Source of the DNA: Usnea hakonensis
Taxonomy: Eukaryota; Ascomycota; Lecanoromycetes; Lecanorales; Parmeliaceae
Length of the DNA: 64,000 nucleotides
Reading direction: 5' to 3'
Assembly (NCBI GenBank): GCA_013423325.1
Contig: BLJB01000059.1
Span: forward strand, 1-64,000
The notes beneath the pieces were generated by a model that saw nothing but the letters and a program-made list of their open reading frames with translations, was not told the origin of the DNA and ran no database searches. This document shows positions 41,808 through 53,365 of this stretch, piece after piece. Position numbers and translations under genes: made by a program. Each line of letters begins with the position of its first letter. Position 1 is the first letter of the stretch.

Positions 41808-44606
41808 GTATGCCTAGGACTCGGTGAGAGATAGCCCAAGCGCAAGAGAAACGTGAGGTACTTATAGTGATAGATCGCAAGATACTCCACTTCTCCCACC
41901 CCAGGGTACTCATGACGCATGAGCGGTAGTGCAAAATCTGCTACAATCGGCTGAGTAAGAGAATTACACGGCGACGAACAGCAACGACAGGGAAAGAACG
42001 GCAGTGGCTTGGACATGCCGACGACAAGAACACTCCATTGGGGTTTAAATGATTCGAACATGTCCGACGCTTAAGTGCCTAGCATTCTCGCCGTCGACGG
42101 TCTTGTCGTCATCGCGTCCTCTGTTGCCATTCGATGTCCTCTTCGTCTAAATCATTTCTAGCTCTCAATTTAAGACGTTGGCGTTTCATACTTTGCTACG
42201 TAACCGGATGCATGCATTGACTTTGCGGAGACCTGCGAATAAAGCTGCAGACTATCATGCCGTGCATGTAGGTGCGAGGTTAAAATTGCGATTTGAAGGC
42301 CGGATTGAAGGAGACCTCGATCAGAACAGGCAGTTGTAAGACTGGCTGCACAATGATTACTGAGGAGAAAGACCGATGATTTGTACGATGTGCGCAAATT
42401 GTGGCGGGATGTATGGAAGTCCCACACTGCGGTGTTGAAAGTGCAAGGGAAGACTCGTGAGGTTGACGAGCATCAGCGCCAGTTCAGGAGCACCTTTATC
42501 AATACTAACTGAATGGCTCCAAAGACTGACACATATATGTTTGTCAGAACTGGCGGAATACATGCTATAAGTCCCGCCACATTTTCGTGCTCCTAAGTCC
42601 GTGGGTCCAACCGAGAAAGAGTGTCAGCCTGTCAAAAGTCTTCTGCATCATCTCAGTAGGGATCCAACGGGGAAGCTCTCCTTGCATTTCCGATGCAGTA
42701 GCCCGGAAGGCAAAAATCTGGCGCCATGGATATGTGAGTGTGGCTACCAACCTCCGATACGAATCGTTCCGACTAGAACTTCTGCAGGTGTGCGTCACGC
42801 GTCTTGGCTCGGGCTTATAGAAACGACTGACCTAAGCTGGCAGTCGCTAGAAAAGCCGGAAACAGAGTAGCCGGTACCGGCTGCCTTGGTACAGCACAGT
42901 CTTATACCTGTTCGGTAGCTTAAATTCTGGACCAGTTTCCCCTGCAATCTCTGGTCTGTGAGGTGGCATCGGCATGAACAAATCATTAATTCGCCACTTG
43001 GTACATATATGCCTGTATCTGGGTTGAACATAGGACATAGAAGCGTCTCCAAGTGGCCTCGGCTATACTCTAGCATCGAGTACACCAAGTGTTCAATTGC
43101 TACAAGCGAATTGGTCATTTGTGCGCCTGTCGACTGTCAGCATGCAGATGACTTCACAGCGGGTCTGCATAGACTTTATTGGCAGCACTGAACGGTAAAA
43201 TGTCATTCGGTGAAATGTCATCAAAGGCACGATCTGAAAAGAGATTGCTTATATTTTCCCTTTGAGATCTCCTCACGTGTTTGGGTGCGTGGGTTCAGAA
43301 AAGATCTGGTACTATCTTTATCGGCAACTAGCAACCAGCCGAGCCCTAGCATTCGTGGTGGTATTTTTGTCTTGAGCTCCTCTAGCTTGATGTTGAGAGG
43401 AGGAGCAGTATCAAGGACTCCGAAGATATGCGCGCGCCTTGGTTGTGGTCTTGCTTGTCAAGACTAGGCTGTATCATCAATTCAGATCAGCCTGTGGTAC
43501 TATATATGTGTACTTTTGTCTGCAGAATCTAGACAACTCATCCGAGATTCACTGTCGCGAGATCGGGAGTAACTCACACAGCGATTTTTGCAACCCATGC
43601 CATATATCCTTTCCCACCCCCGAGATGACGAGCTGTTGGGGTGGAAAGCTTCAATCTCGCGTTCAGAGATGACGACCAAGACTATGCTGATGAGTCCAAT
43701 TTTCAGATGATTTTCGCAACAATTCGACTATGGTAATGATGATCCTGACACACGATTGAGTCCACAAGTTCATAGCTCGCACACAAGAATTTGTCAAAGG
43801 GCGCTAGGATTCAAACCCACCATGAAAAGATACGAAGGACGAAGAATCCGGATCGAGGGTTTCCGAAAGTCAGGGTTCTGATGGTGGCCCCTGCCTCGTC
43901 ACATTCGTCTTCAAGATCTACGCTTTTAACAACGACAAATGGAGTCGCAAAGAGATCTCACTGGTACCCGGTATTCGAAGAATCGGGTTCAAAAACCTCT
44001 TGCAACAATATGTATGCTTTACAAACCCTAATCCTTGCCTGGAATCATACGCCTTATAAAATTTGATGTGTTCAGGAGATTTTGCAAAGATTCTTCCTCA
44101 TTGTTGAAGCCTCTATCGGTGTTTCTCCTTCGGGTTGCCAGACCATCATTATTCATTCCATTGCTAGCTTTGAATACTGGTGGCAAACATGTGGTGAGCT
44201 GGCGCGTTGAAACTGACTGGTTCGGAATGAAAGTCAAGATTCAGGCAAGCAAAACCCTATTCGCGAAGTCACTCCGTACTTAGATCTCGTGACCTGCACC
44301 TTGTACCACGCTCACAGTCCATATGCCAGAGCCAGCCCATGAAGAAGCTGTCCAGCAACCTTGAACATTCAACCTGTGTTCTGATAGTTGTCGATCTCAT
44401 TTGAGCCAAATGCACAAAGCTTCAGCAATGCACGATTTCGAAGACTCCGACAAAATCGTGGAAAAGTTCTCAACTCCAAAGCCATTTCGACCAGAATACT
44501 CCTTCAGAGTCCAGGAAATTCCGAAAGCAGATCGTGTACTGGAGATCGAAGTGCAAGTGCTAGAGGCCAAATCAGGTACATTACCATCTTAGCCCTTACT
44601 CAAGAC
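41808..44606. other. Gene-poor block with scattered open frames
   Basis: Open frames of 60-107 codons occur on both strands (for example 42795-43118 minus, NPDTGIYVPSGELM; 42565-42798 minus), but none has a recognisable motif or a supported splice model. They could be decayed genes. No clear repeat or RNA gene noticed. A first exon of the following gene may lie at 44410-44590 (MHKASAMHDFEDSDKIVEKF and on to VLEIEVQVLEAKSG). Confidence 0.35.
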
Positions 44607-45477
44607 ATGCTCTTGCTGAAACCCCTTCGAGCAGATCCGCCGTCGAACCCACAACCGGTTCCAAAGCAGGACCGTATCGTCGGAAAAGCGTTCATGAGAG
44701 TCGCTGAATCACGAGATTGGGAAGCCACCCTAGAGCTGATGCAAGCAGACACCGCTCAGGGCTTTCTGAACCTGGAAATCCCTGCCAGGCTCTTACGCTG
44801 CATTCATGCTATTTGTACCGAGAAACACATATCTCATCTAAAAATGGTGGACATTGATCACGTGGCGCAGAAGTGGTATCGAGATTTCTTTCGCCTTGCA
44901 GGGTTCCAATGTTGTCGGTGCCCAGGTCCTTCAGCTGGCAGCAGCACACAACAAGATCTTGTCCCGAATCAGAACTGTTTAAACCTTTGTTTTTCTCCTT
45001 CGGGAAGAACACTCGACGAGGAGGAACCCTCAATCAAAAAGGTGCATGAAACGCCCAGAACTTGCTTGGCTGAAGATCAATCCAAGAGCACGCTCCCGGA
45101 CTCAACGGTGGCATCGGGCAAAGCGGTCGAGGTGGAGCGGAAGCATTCTCACAATATTCCCGCGCCATTGAGCAAGGGGGGGCAACCTTCCATCAACGCG
45201 CGGAAGTGGACGCTGCGGCGTACCTATTCGATGAAGCTGTCCCAAGATATACTAAACCAAAAACAGAAGGACACCATAACCGATTTTGACAGCAAGGGTT
45301 TCAGAAAATGGTTCCAAGGTCAGCTACAGTATCCTACTCTATGGTTGTTATATCATTGTTGATGTGATGTTAGGTTTCCTCAAAGATTGTCCAAGCGGCA
45401 TAGTTCCGAAAGAGGAGTTTCAAAGAATCTACGAGCAATCCTTTCCTTTCGGCGACCCATCTTCCTTTGCAGACTAA
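44607..45477 (+). CDS. Chimeric protein ending in a truncated frequenin/NCS-1 segment
   Basis: Exons 44607-45318 and 45374-45477 join through a 55-nt intron to 271 residues. Residues 1-215 are of unknown family (MLLLKPLRADPPSNPQPVPK, AESRDWEATLELMQADTAQG, LLRCIHAICTEKHISHLKMV). The last 65 residues match the N-terminus of frequenin/neuronal calcium sensor 1: KLSQDILNQKQKDTITDFDS, KGFRKWFQ, then GFLKDCPSGIVPKEEFQRIY and EQSFPFGDPSSFAD, where TAA replaces the tyrosine codon that normally follows. Thus only the first, non-calcium-binding EF-hand (the CPSG one) is present; EF-hands 2-4 are missing and not seen downstream. The 5' end is uncertain; a 71-nt intron could link an upstream exon starting at 44410. 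Probably a duplicated gene fragment captured into a chimera. Confidence 0.55.
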
Positions 45478-46291
45478 CAGAGGCGGTCATGGACCTCGGA
45501 CGGGGTCGAAGAGGAGATGGGTAGTGTGGAAGGGATATGCCTTGGAGTCTGGCGATGGGCAAGGATGCGGTGGTCCGGTATCAAAAATTACCGAAGGAGC
45601 ACATGTCAGAAACAAATACCCAAGAACGAGGGTTTCTGCCATAGTCAAACGGCACGGTATTCTCGGCAAAGCTGGCCATTCATCATACAAGTCCTGTTGG
45701 GAATATTAGTAGAAAGCTAGATTCATCCTCTGTGGGAACTCCTCTCTGCCAATTAGTGCGTCATTCGCCACACTCGAACCATGCGAATCGCGTGCAATGC
45801 ACAGGGAGATAGGTAGCTGCAAGTGTGCTTGGCCTATCTCATTGCCATGGGTAGACCGGACAGTGACCAGGACCCATGGACCGGCAGGTCAGGGGTAGGC
45901 GACCGAACATAAAAAAAACAGTCCCTTTTTTCAACTCGCTGCGCTTTAAGAACGAACACCTTAATAAAAAAGTATTCAGTTTAAAAGTTATTCTTTTTAA
46001 TAAGATTTAAAACTTTGTAACCAAAAATTATATCTATAAAGGCCGTTCGTAGAAAATCAAAATACTGTGAAAAGATATTTTGGTGTACCGCCAAGAGATT
46101 TTACCCTACATGTCGCCGATCCATGGGATACTCAGGCCCATTGCCACAGCGCTGAGAAGACTCCCATATCTATTCAAATATCGACCTGGAGTAGTATAAA
46201 TACAGGCAGGAGTAGGTAGGCGGGAAGCAAAAAGACTGCAAAGACTCTGAAAGAGACGAATCGACTTGAAGAGCAGGAAAACACTGGTGAC
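45478..46291. other. Intergenic region with an A/T-rich patch
   Basis: 45910-46070 is strikingly A/T-rich (cataaaaaaaacagtc, then ttaataaaaaagtattcag and ttttaataagatttaaaac) compared with its surroundings. This may be a relic of repeat-induced C-to-T change or an old transposon end. No ORF. Confidence 0.45.
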
Positions 46292-48049
46292 CTAAATCCT
46301 CCCATTGGCTTCTAGCTCGTGAGACGGCTCACTGCTACCCGCTTCATACATTACACCTCCACCAGATTCCAAGATATCGTCATAGCCGAATTCTGGAACT
46401 GCTCTTTCATATACTGCGTTCGGATCTGCTGTAGACTCCACCTCTCTTCCATTATCTTGTATAGGAGCAATTGTTCTCCCTCTACGCACTCTGCGCAGGC
46501 ATACACGCAACGCAAAGCCTGTAATTGCCAAAGCTCCCATTGAAACTCCAACTCCGATACCAATCCTTGCGTTATTTGAGAGACCTATGCTCGGGTTCGC
46601 CTTTGGCACACCGATGGAGTTGGACACGTTGCTCGACGACATGCTGTTCGACGACACATTACTAGCTTGTGATAACGGTGTCCAATCTTGGCTCCAGGTT
46701 GCTACGAAATTGGAGATGGGATCCGAGTTGATAGATGTGTCATTTGGCCCAATTTCTTGAGTGTCAGTTGCGCCGCCTCGGCCTACACCTGGTCCTGGCG
46801 CTTGGGCCATGAACCACTTGCTGATCCCCCAATTGATACCAATGAAAGCGGCTTGGAGGAATGCTCGGCCGAGGAAGTAATTCGTGGAGTCGCCGTTTGC
46901 GTGGAATGGTCGGCATGGGAAGTATTGTTGGGGGCTTGAGACTATGGGTGGTTCCAAGGTAAGATTCAGAAGCCGGAAAGGTACTTTGATGGTAAGGTTG
47001 CCAGCTCCGGTATTCTGAAAAACGAACGCAAGATATGATGGTGATGAGACGATGCTCCGGTATTGAGGATCGGCCGTGTTCCAGGTGTATAACCCAATTT
47101 CTTGCCGAAAGGTCACGGGAAGGTTCTGCGCTATGGCAGCACAAGTCTGCGGCGACATGAACAGATACGGAACAACAGGGTTGATGACAGCCGGCTGAAA
47201 CCCATTCAAGCTCTCATTGAGCTTCAACAACCGAGTCACTACATCCGCAACAAACGGACTCATCCCGTCTTCAACGCCAAGTTCAATATCCAATAAAGAC
47301 GGCAGCATCTCGTTGCCACTGCCCAAATCGAACGCTCCAACCTCGCCCAGAACTCTGCTCTGATCGTATCCACCATATATCAGCGAACCTGCTTGATTCA
47401 AAGACGCAGATCCGATATGCAGTCCGACTGAATTCGAAGATATGGCGCCTTCGTTCGCGAGTTGGCCAGGAATCGTCTGCCCCTCCGAATCTTCAAAAGG
47501 CTGAACCCCTTTACCAGGCGCACCGAGTGACAGCGTACCCACCTCAATAGAATAATTTGTTCCATTCGGCAACTCGATCTGCGACGCATTCACTGCGGAA
47601 ATCGAACTGTTTGTGATAGCGAACGGCCCGAATTGCGTGTACAAAACCATCGTATCAACCATATCCTTCGCAACCCCGCTCATATTTAGCGCATCCTGGC
47701 TGCTCCACTGTCCTACCCCGCTCGAGACTTCTTGGATTGCAGTTGTCGATTTCTCATAATCGTACAGACCGACAGAAGCAGCGGGGCATGAAGTACTACC
47801 GGGGCCTCCACAGAAGGATTGCGTATTAATCATGGACTCCCAGATTCCCCCGGGGTAGAGGTCGATGTAGGAGAGCGGCTCGTTGTTACCATTGCTTCCT
47901 ACACCAACCGTAACCACGTTCCAAGGACCATCCGGGCCGTAGCTGTGTGTGGTGTTCCAGACTACATTGTACGGAGGATTGGCGGCAGTGATAAGGGAAA
48001 CCTGTCCTGCTACAGCTAATAAGAGAAGAGGCAGAGAGCGCATCGTCAT
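46292..48049 (-). CDS. Aspartic-protease-like membrane protein, catalytic residues lost
   Basis: Single exon, 585 residues. Signal peptide about 1-22 (MRSLPLLLLAVAGQVSLITA). The next 400 residues follow the pepsin A1 layout: GPWNVVTVGVGSNGNNEPLS, then YIDLYPGGIW where DTGS is expected (Asp63 kept, Thr-Gly-Ser replaced by Leu-Tyr-Pro), SVGLHIGSASLNQAGSLIYG GYDQSRVLG, FDLG, and around residue 290 AVINPVVPYLFM where the second DSG/DTG should be (Asn-Pro-Val). FLGRAFLQAAFIGINW is the usual C-terminal strand. Many N-glycosylation sequons. A Ser/Asn-rich stalk leads to a membrane helix, IGIGVGVSMGALAITGFAL, near 497-515, then a basic-to-acidic cytosolic tail of about 65 residues. Likely a surface binding or sensing protein, not a protease. 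Confidence 0.8.
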   Translation of the reverse strand: MTMRSLPLLLLAVAGQVSLITAANPPYNVVWNTTHSYGPDGPWNVVTVGVGSNGNNEPLSYIDLYPGGIWESMINTQSFCGGPGSTSCPAASVGLYDYEKSTTAIQEVSSGVGQWSSQDALNMSGVAKDMVDTMVLYTQFGPFAITNSSISAVNASQIELPNGTNYSIEVGTLSLGAPGKGVQPFEDSEGQTIPGQLANEGAISSNSVGLHIGSASLNQAGSLIYGGYDQSRVLGEVGAFDLGSGNEMLPSLLDIELGVEDGMSPFVADVVTRLLKLNESLNGFQPAVINPVVPYLFMSPQTCAAIAQNLPVTFRQEIGLYTWNTADPQYRSIVSSPSYLAFVFQNTGAGNLTIKVPFRLLNLTLEPPIVSSPQQYFPCRPFHANGDSTNYFLGRAFLQAAFIGINWGISKWFMAQAPGPGVGRGGATDTQEIGPNDTSINSDPISNFVATWSQDWTPLSQASNVSSNSMSSSNVSNSIGVPKANPSIGLSNNARIGIGVGVSMGALAITGFALRVCLRRVRRGRTIAPIQDNGREVESTADPNAVYERAVPEFGYDDILESGGGVMYEAGSSEPSHELEANGRI

Positions 48050-50004
48050 AGTGCGCGAAATACCAAAGATACGTAAAGCAGGACCGTTTGGCGTTCTTGC
48101 ACCAGTATGCTATCCCAGCAGAGTGAGAAACGCTTGAGTGTCTGCAGAAAGTCTTGCTTGAGATGCTGCTACGCACCAAATGCAACAGAGAGAGAAGGAC
48201 AGGAGACAAACCTGATGGGCTATGTTGCTTTACCTGAGCGGCGCCTGCATAAGCCCCACGGGCAAAGTCGGGCGTCAACAACACAGCCTCGCGCAGTATG
48301 ACCGGTCCGCTTAAATCCTTTCACTCTGCACGGCACACAGTATCGCAGCCTTGCCGGACGCTGTTGGTTCCAAAAACCCTGAAATTGTTTCGAAACGCTC
48401 CGCTCTTCCCTCCCCTTTCTCTGCCTTCCTCCCCTCCTTTCACCGCCGTCTACCTACTTACGCACATACACAAACGCACGCACCGCTAGTCGGGAGCGCA
48501 TACCCGGTGGCATCGAGGTCGACTCGGAAAAGACCGACTTCGCCAATTGCTGGTCATTATGTCCGTGTTTCAAACTTACGGGCCCCACCAGTAAGCACTA
48601 GTAACATGACCCTACCATGTAACCATACTTGTCCTTCAGCCTCCATCAACGAATTCGGTTTGCTGCTCACATGAGATGGAGAGAGTACTCCGGACTCGTG
48701 GGCGAGGTTGCATAGAGTAAGGCGGAGGAAACTACTCAAATCGTACTCCACACTCAGCCTCGTTCTTAGCAAAGCAACGAGGGGCACGATCAGGGCTCGT
48801 GGCTCCGTGAGCGCTTGCTTGCGTGAGGCTCGAAAACGAAGACTTCGGGGCATCTTACAGGCTCTTTCAAACAAGGCAACTTGTTGTTGTTCGTCGACAT
48901 CAACTGAATGCTTTTTGTTCGAGCAACTCTCTTCAGAGGTTCCAGATGATTCAAGTGTGTCCAAGGCAAGATCGCTTCTATCACGGAAGCCGCTTTGCTT
49001 CGCTTCGCTCTGCCTACATCACGCCTCCTATGCATAGTATAAGTAGCAATTATGGATAAACCCGACGAGACGAAACCACCCAATTCACCTCGCTCTTGAC
49101 TGAACCGACCGCCCCTCAACTAACATAGTCCCATGTACCTACCCCGCTACAATTCATACTTTCTTTTTTGAGCATGTACAACGCTCGCCCGTAGTTTTTC
49201 TTGATAAAAGATGTAGAGATGAAGTTGTTGGCAAGGCTGGGAGAGATATAAATTTCAGAATACCCACTTGCATTTTTTTCTCATATAGATTTGTTTGTAG
49301 GACTGGACTGGACTGGACAGTCGCGTTCATCTTACTATTTTGTGCATATAGGAGGATGATCGGATTTTAGGGACTAGGTGTACTTATTTGGATAGATGGA
49401 AAGATGTAAGAGTAATAGACATCATCATTGAAAGCGGATGTTACTAGATAGTAAACAAACTTTTAAGAGTGTTACTCCACTAATCAAATCTCCATGAGTG
49501 CAAATAAAACGTAAAAACAACATGTTATAAAGGTATGAAGCGAACTAAGGTATTGAAGGAAGGGAGTAGATCAACGGGAATAGGTGAATATCTGTCTAAG
49601 TAAACACGCAGGTGAAGCTGGAATATTCAATGTATGAGCATTTGGCCATGTGAATCCGGAACACGCCAGAAGATAGAAGGTTGCCGTGACGAAGCACGAC
49701 CAGTGACTTCTTAGTATTTAAACACCTCCATCTTTCACCGTTTATGCTCCTTCATTTTACGAAAGAAAGTGAACAAGCAAAACGTGACTTACCAACTCTA
49801 AGAAAGAAGTATTCACAACCGCGGTGAATAGAAAAGATCACTTACAGACAGTTGCTGCACTAAGGGGTGCTCAATGCCCACCGTTGAAGACCACCCTTTT
49901 GGACAATATGGATGCACCACTCTCTCAACACATGGATAGCACACGATAGTGGTCTTGGCAAAGAGGCGTCACAGGGTATTTAGGTAGCACTTTCTTCATA
50001 GAAA
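48050..50004. other. Long intergenic region, no gene seen
   Basis: Nearly 2 kb between divergent genes. Open frames (48557-48964 minus; 48708-49037 plus) overlap on opposite strands and have no motif. A ctggactggactggacag simple run is at 49303-49320. No RNA gene recognised. Confidence 0.4.
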
Positions 50005-51978
50005 ATGGATCAATCCTACACCCATAGCCAAATATTCCAACAAAGGGTCGCAGAACCCCCTAAAGACCAACATGTTCCAGGACTTTCCGAAGAGCACGAT
50101 TCGGAATTAGAAAGCCTCGGACCAAGATTCTTCTCCCGGGTCTCGAAGAAGCAGGGGGATGCAAAAACTAAAAGTATATATGATACATATCATATATACC
50201 TATCAGCAACCGGACTAGGTATGAAAGATATCTCCCCCTGCTACTGATTGGATATGCTAAATCTTGAATGAACAGCATACCTTGACGACCTCAGCGGTGA
50301 GGCACACCAGCTGACGAACGTCGGGTTTGCTGCTGTCTCCATAATGAAGACGGGCTTCCCCGATTCCGAGAATGTTGAGAAGAGCTGCAAGATTGAGCAG
50401 CTTGGAGTAGAAACTGGAAATATTCTGACCAAGATGGAAGCCTCCATCACAATGCTCCGCCGCCTACAGTCCTTCTGTGTCCAGCACAACGCCGAGGGCC
50501 TAACAATAGCTTATGCCCTAGGATCTTGCTGGTTCCCAGGTCTTCTGGAGCCTGCGGGATTCAAGCTTTGTGATTGCAAGCGCGTCCAAACGCAGGGATT
50601 TCATTATTGCATGGCCCTCCCAACTCCGCCAATCGAGTCACCAGTACGCATCAAGGAAGAGCCTTTTGATCCAAACACGGTTGACCGGACCGTGGCCACC
50701 ATGGATGCTAAGAGCCGTGCCAATGCTGTAGCTAGTGAGTCAGGTGAAGAAAGAATATCCATATTAGCACCCGGATCAGGCTTGGGATCAGGCTTGGTCC
50801 ACACCCCAACGCCATCTGAACAGAGCGGAGAACAAACTGGGCAGGAGTCTGAAGCACCTATTCAGAGTAGCACACTCAGGAACCCGTTCCCGCCTCGGTA
50901 TCAAGGCACTGGTATAAGCCGACCAGAATCGCAGGAAGCAACGGACACGGATGGCATGATAGCGCAAGATCTCACCAATGACACCGCGGAAAAAACGACT
51001 GCTTACGGAACAATTGCCATAAGATCTCGACCGGCCGCCAAGATGGCCAATCATAAGATATACTGCTCGCACTGGATCCGCACAGGAGAGTGCGATTACA
51101 TGCAAAGCGGGTGCAAGTATAAGCATGAGATGCCGGTCGACAAAGAGACGCTTCAAAAAATTGCTCGACCGGCCGCCAAGATGGCCAATCATAAGATATA
51201 CTGCTCGCACTGGATCCGCACAGGAGAGTGCGATTACATGCAAAGCGGGTGCAAATATAAGCATGAGATGCCAGTCGACAAAGAGACGCTTCAGAATTGT
51301 GGGTTTCGCGAGATCCCTCGTTGGTTCAAGGAAAGCCCGGAGTATGAAGATTATTTGGAGAAAACGGGAGGATCGGCAATTAGAAGATTGACTGGTGTTA
51401 GCGCCGCAGAAGAAGAAGTCACGTCGGCAGCCAAATCATCTCATCAGAGCTCAGGCCGATGGGGAGAAAGTGATAGGTTGCCAGGGGCCGGGAGGACACT
51501 GCTGACACCGACGCCATGGCGTGACACGAGGCAGGTTGTCTCACACCCCATGCGGTCGCCATACTACAATTATCATCAACGCATTGTCACCCCCCAACCC
51601 GATGCAACGAGCACTCGTTCCAGCCCACCATCAGCTGCCAATCCCAATGTCACCGATAGAGCACGATTTCGGCAATTGGAGAGGCAGACTTACAAGCCTG
51701 CAGGGGCCACAGCGTCTGGAGGGAGCTCCAAGGTTAAGCACGAGGACGTCGAACACCTACCCCGGAGACAAGCGAGGAACAACAGCGGATCCGGTATTGC
51801 TGCCGGCAATCCGCATTTGAGACAATTGCAGCAGGCTCTCCGAGGATCACGCCCAGCCGGTAGCTCCGTAGGGTCGATGGTGGGTACAAGGACGAAGAGA
51901 CAGCGTTCAAGCCCGGAGCCAGATGTGGATAGCAAGAGAGCCAGACGAGAACGAGCGGTAGCTAGTAGCTGGTTTTGA
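50005..51978 (+). CDS. CCCH zinc-finger protein with duplicated finger
   Basis: Exons 50005-50173 and 50276-51978 join (102-nt intron, GTATAT to AACAG) to 623 residues; the junction reads KQGDAKTKTYLDDLSGEAHQ. Two identical fingers, CSHWIRTGECDYMQSGCKYKHE (C-x8-C-x6-C-x3-H), lie at about residues 307-352 and 353-398. They arise from a 138-bp in-frame tandem duplication (51026-51163 and 51164-51301). The last copy leads into LQNCGFREIPRWFKESPEYE, which is the usual continuation after the single finger in related fungal proteins. The rest is Ser/Pro/Gln-rich and disordered, with a C-terminal KRQRSSPEPDVDSKRARRER that looks like a nuclear signal. Likely RNA-binding. The stretch near 130-170 (SCWFPGLLEPAGFKLCDCKR) may hide an unrecognised intron. 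Confidence 0.8.
51026..51301 (+). repeat. 138-bp tandem in-frame duplication (zinc finger)
   Basis: Copy 1 51026-51163, copy 2 51164-51301. I see only about two substitutions across the unit before the last few bases (gcaagtat/gcaaatat, gccggtcg/gccagtcg), so the duplication is recent. Both copies encode 46 residues. Confidence 0.9.
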
Positions 51979-52419
51979 GACGTAATTGACTAAACTTACA
52001 ACACATTTCTCAAGTAAAGTCCCTTCGTTCCGTGACGGTTTCCCCTCTTGTAAAAGTGCATCTTCTAGGACTAGATTCCCTGAAATCTAGTGTTGGTCCT
52101 CTTAGTTTTGCTTACATATCATATTACTTCGTATAGAGTAATGATAATATGCCTTTGATACCAAGTAAAGTAAAGTAGTTCTACGGGTAATATTACCACT
52201 ACCTTACTCCTGCGTAGCCAAGCGCTATCTTACCTGTAAAAAGAATAATGGAAAAAATATCTATTTTCCTTTCCTATGTTCTCTAAGCTTCAAGGCCGTG
52301 TAGAAAGAGTAAATGCAGCGTATCAACCATATTTTTGGTATGATTAGAAGGGTAGGATATCTTTGAAGATACACATACGCGTACACATGCATCTCCCAAA
52401 AAATAGTGGAACCGGCCCA
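51979..52419. other. Convergent intergenic region
   Basis: Contains ccaagtaaagtaaagtagtt at 52161-52180 and ctaccttactcc at 52200-52211, copies of the recurrent motif. 3' ends of the CCCH gene and the TMEM234 gene face each other here. Confidence 0.5.
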
Positions 52420-53163
52420 TCACGCATTCTTCGACTGAACACAAAGCGCAATACCGCCCAGGACAAACGCCATGCCAATCCACGTATCTGTTCTCTCGGT
52501 ATATTCAGTCAGCGAGTAGGTAGCAATGTCAATATGTGTGTTTGGGAACTTCGACTTTATGGGGGAGAGGAGGGGAGGGGCGTACCTCTGGATATGATTT
52601 TCCCTTCGACCCACCACTCGCCCAGGACCGTGAATAGGAACGCTAGGGAGTTGGTGATGGGGACTGTGAGGCTTAGTTCTGTAAGGGGTGAGAAGAAGAC
52701 GGGTGGGTTAGCAGGGGCGCTGGTATTGGATAGTAGCAAGCATGAGGGTTCTCTTCCTCCTTTTACGGGCTGTCCCCTCCAGTCCTTGACCGTTCCACCT
52801 CTTCTCCCACCCCAGCCCCCGCCTTCCCCCACCAACCAAAGAAACCCCCCCCCCAAACTCACCAGCCTTCCCAATCAACAGAAAAAACCACACGCTCCCC
52901 GTCAAATTCACCACCAACGGCACCGCATACGCCGGACTCCTCAACAAATCCACAACCGTCCAGACCGCTTTAAGAATGCGCCATTTGACCCAACCAGCTT
53001 TCGTGCTCGTGTCGATGCGCTCGAGGGAGGGGTGGGGCGGGGGGTGGAAGTGGAGCGCGGCGCGCCGGATGAAGGGGGTTGTGAGACCCCAGGCGAGACC
53101 GACGAGGAGGAAGCCGAGGGTCCAGTTGAGGATTGAGGGGGATGGGGGGGAGGAGTCGGACAT
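52420..53163 (-). CDS. TMEM234-family membrane protein
   Basis: Three exons, 52863-53163, 52586-52678 and 52420-52487, give 153 residues, close to the family length. Related to small EamA/DMT-like proteins with about four helices. The first helix ILNWTLGFLLVGLAWGLTTP carries the conserved GLAWGLTTPFIRR signature. Then come VPLVVNLTGSVWFFLLIGKA, ELSLTVPITNSLAFLFTVLG and, after GEWWVEGKIISR, the last helix WIGMAFVLGGIALCVQ. The final residues KNA give no retrieval signal that I recognise. Start taken at MSDSSPPSPS (53163); the open frame extends to 53250 but that part has no conservation I know. Function unknown; a transporter-like fold is inferred from family. Confidence 0.85.
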
Positions 53164-53365
53164 TGTTGGGGTGGGTGGTGGGTTGGAAATAAGCTGCTCA
53201 CCAAGCGGTATCGTTGTATGACTAAGCGAAATTACCTCTCTTTCAACCAATGAGAGGTTTGATAGCTAATTAGGAAGCACTAGATGAATGATTTATTCTA
53301 ATTAATTGTCTATATGGCAGCGCGGTCCTTAATCATCACGCACGTTTCTATGGGTCGCCGCCCGG

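Noticed and set aside
43780..43830. Possible tRNA 3' half on the minus strand (gggtttgaatcctag resembles a B box)
   Set aside because: The T-stem does not pair and no matching A box, anticodon arm or acceptor stem was found.
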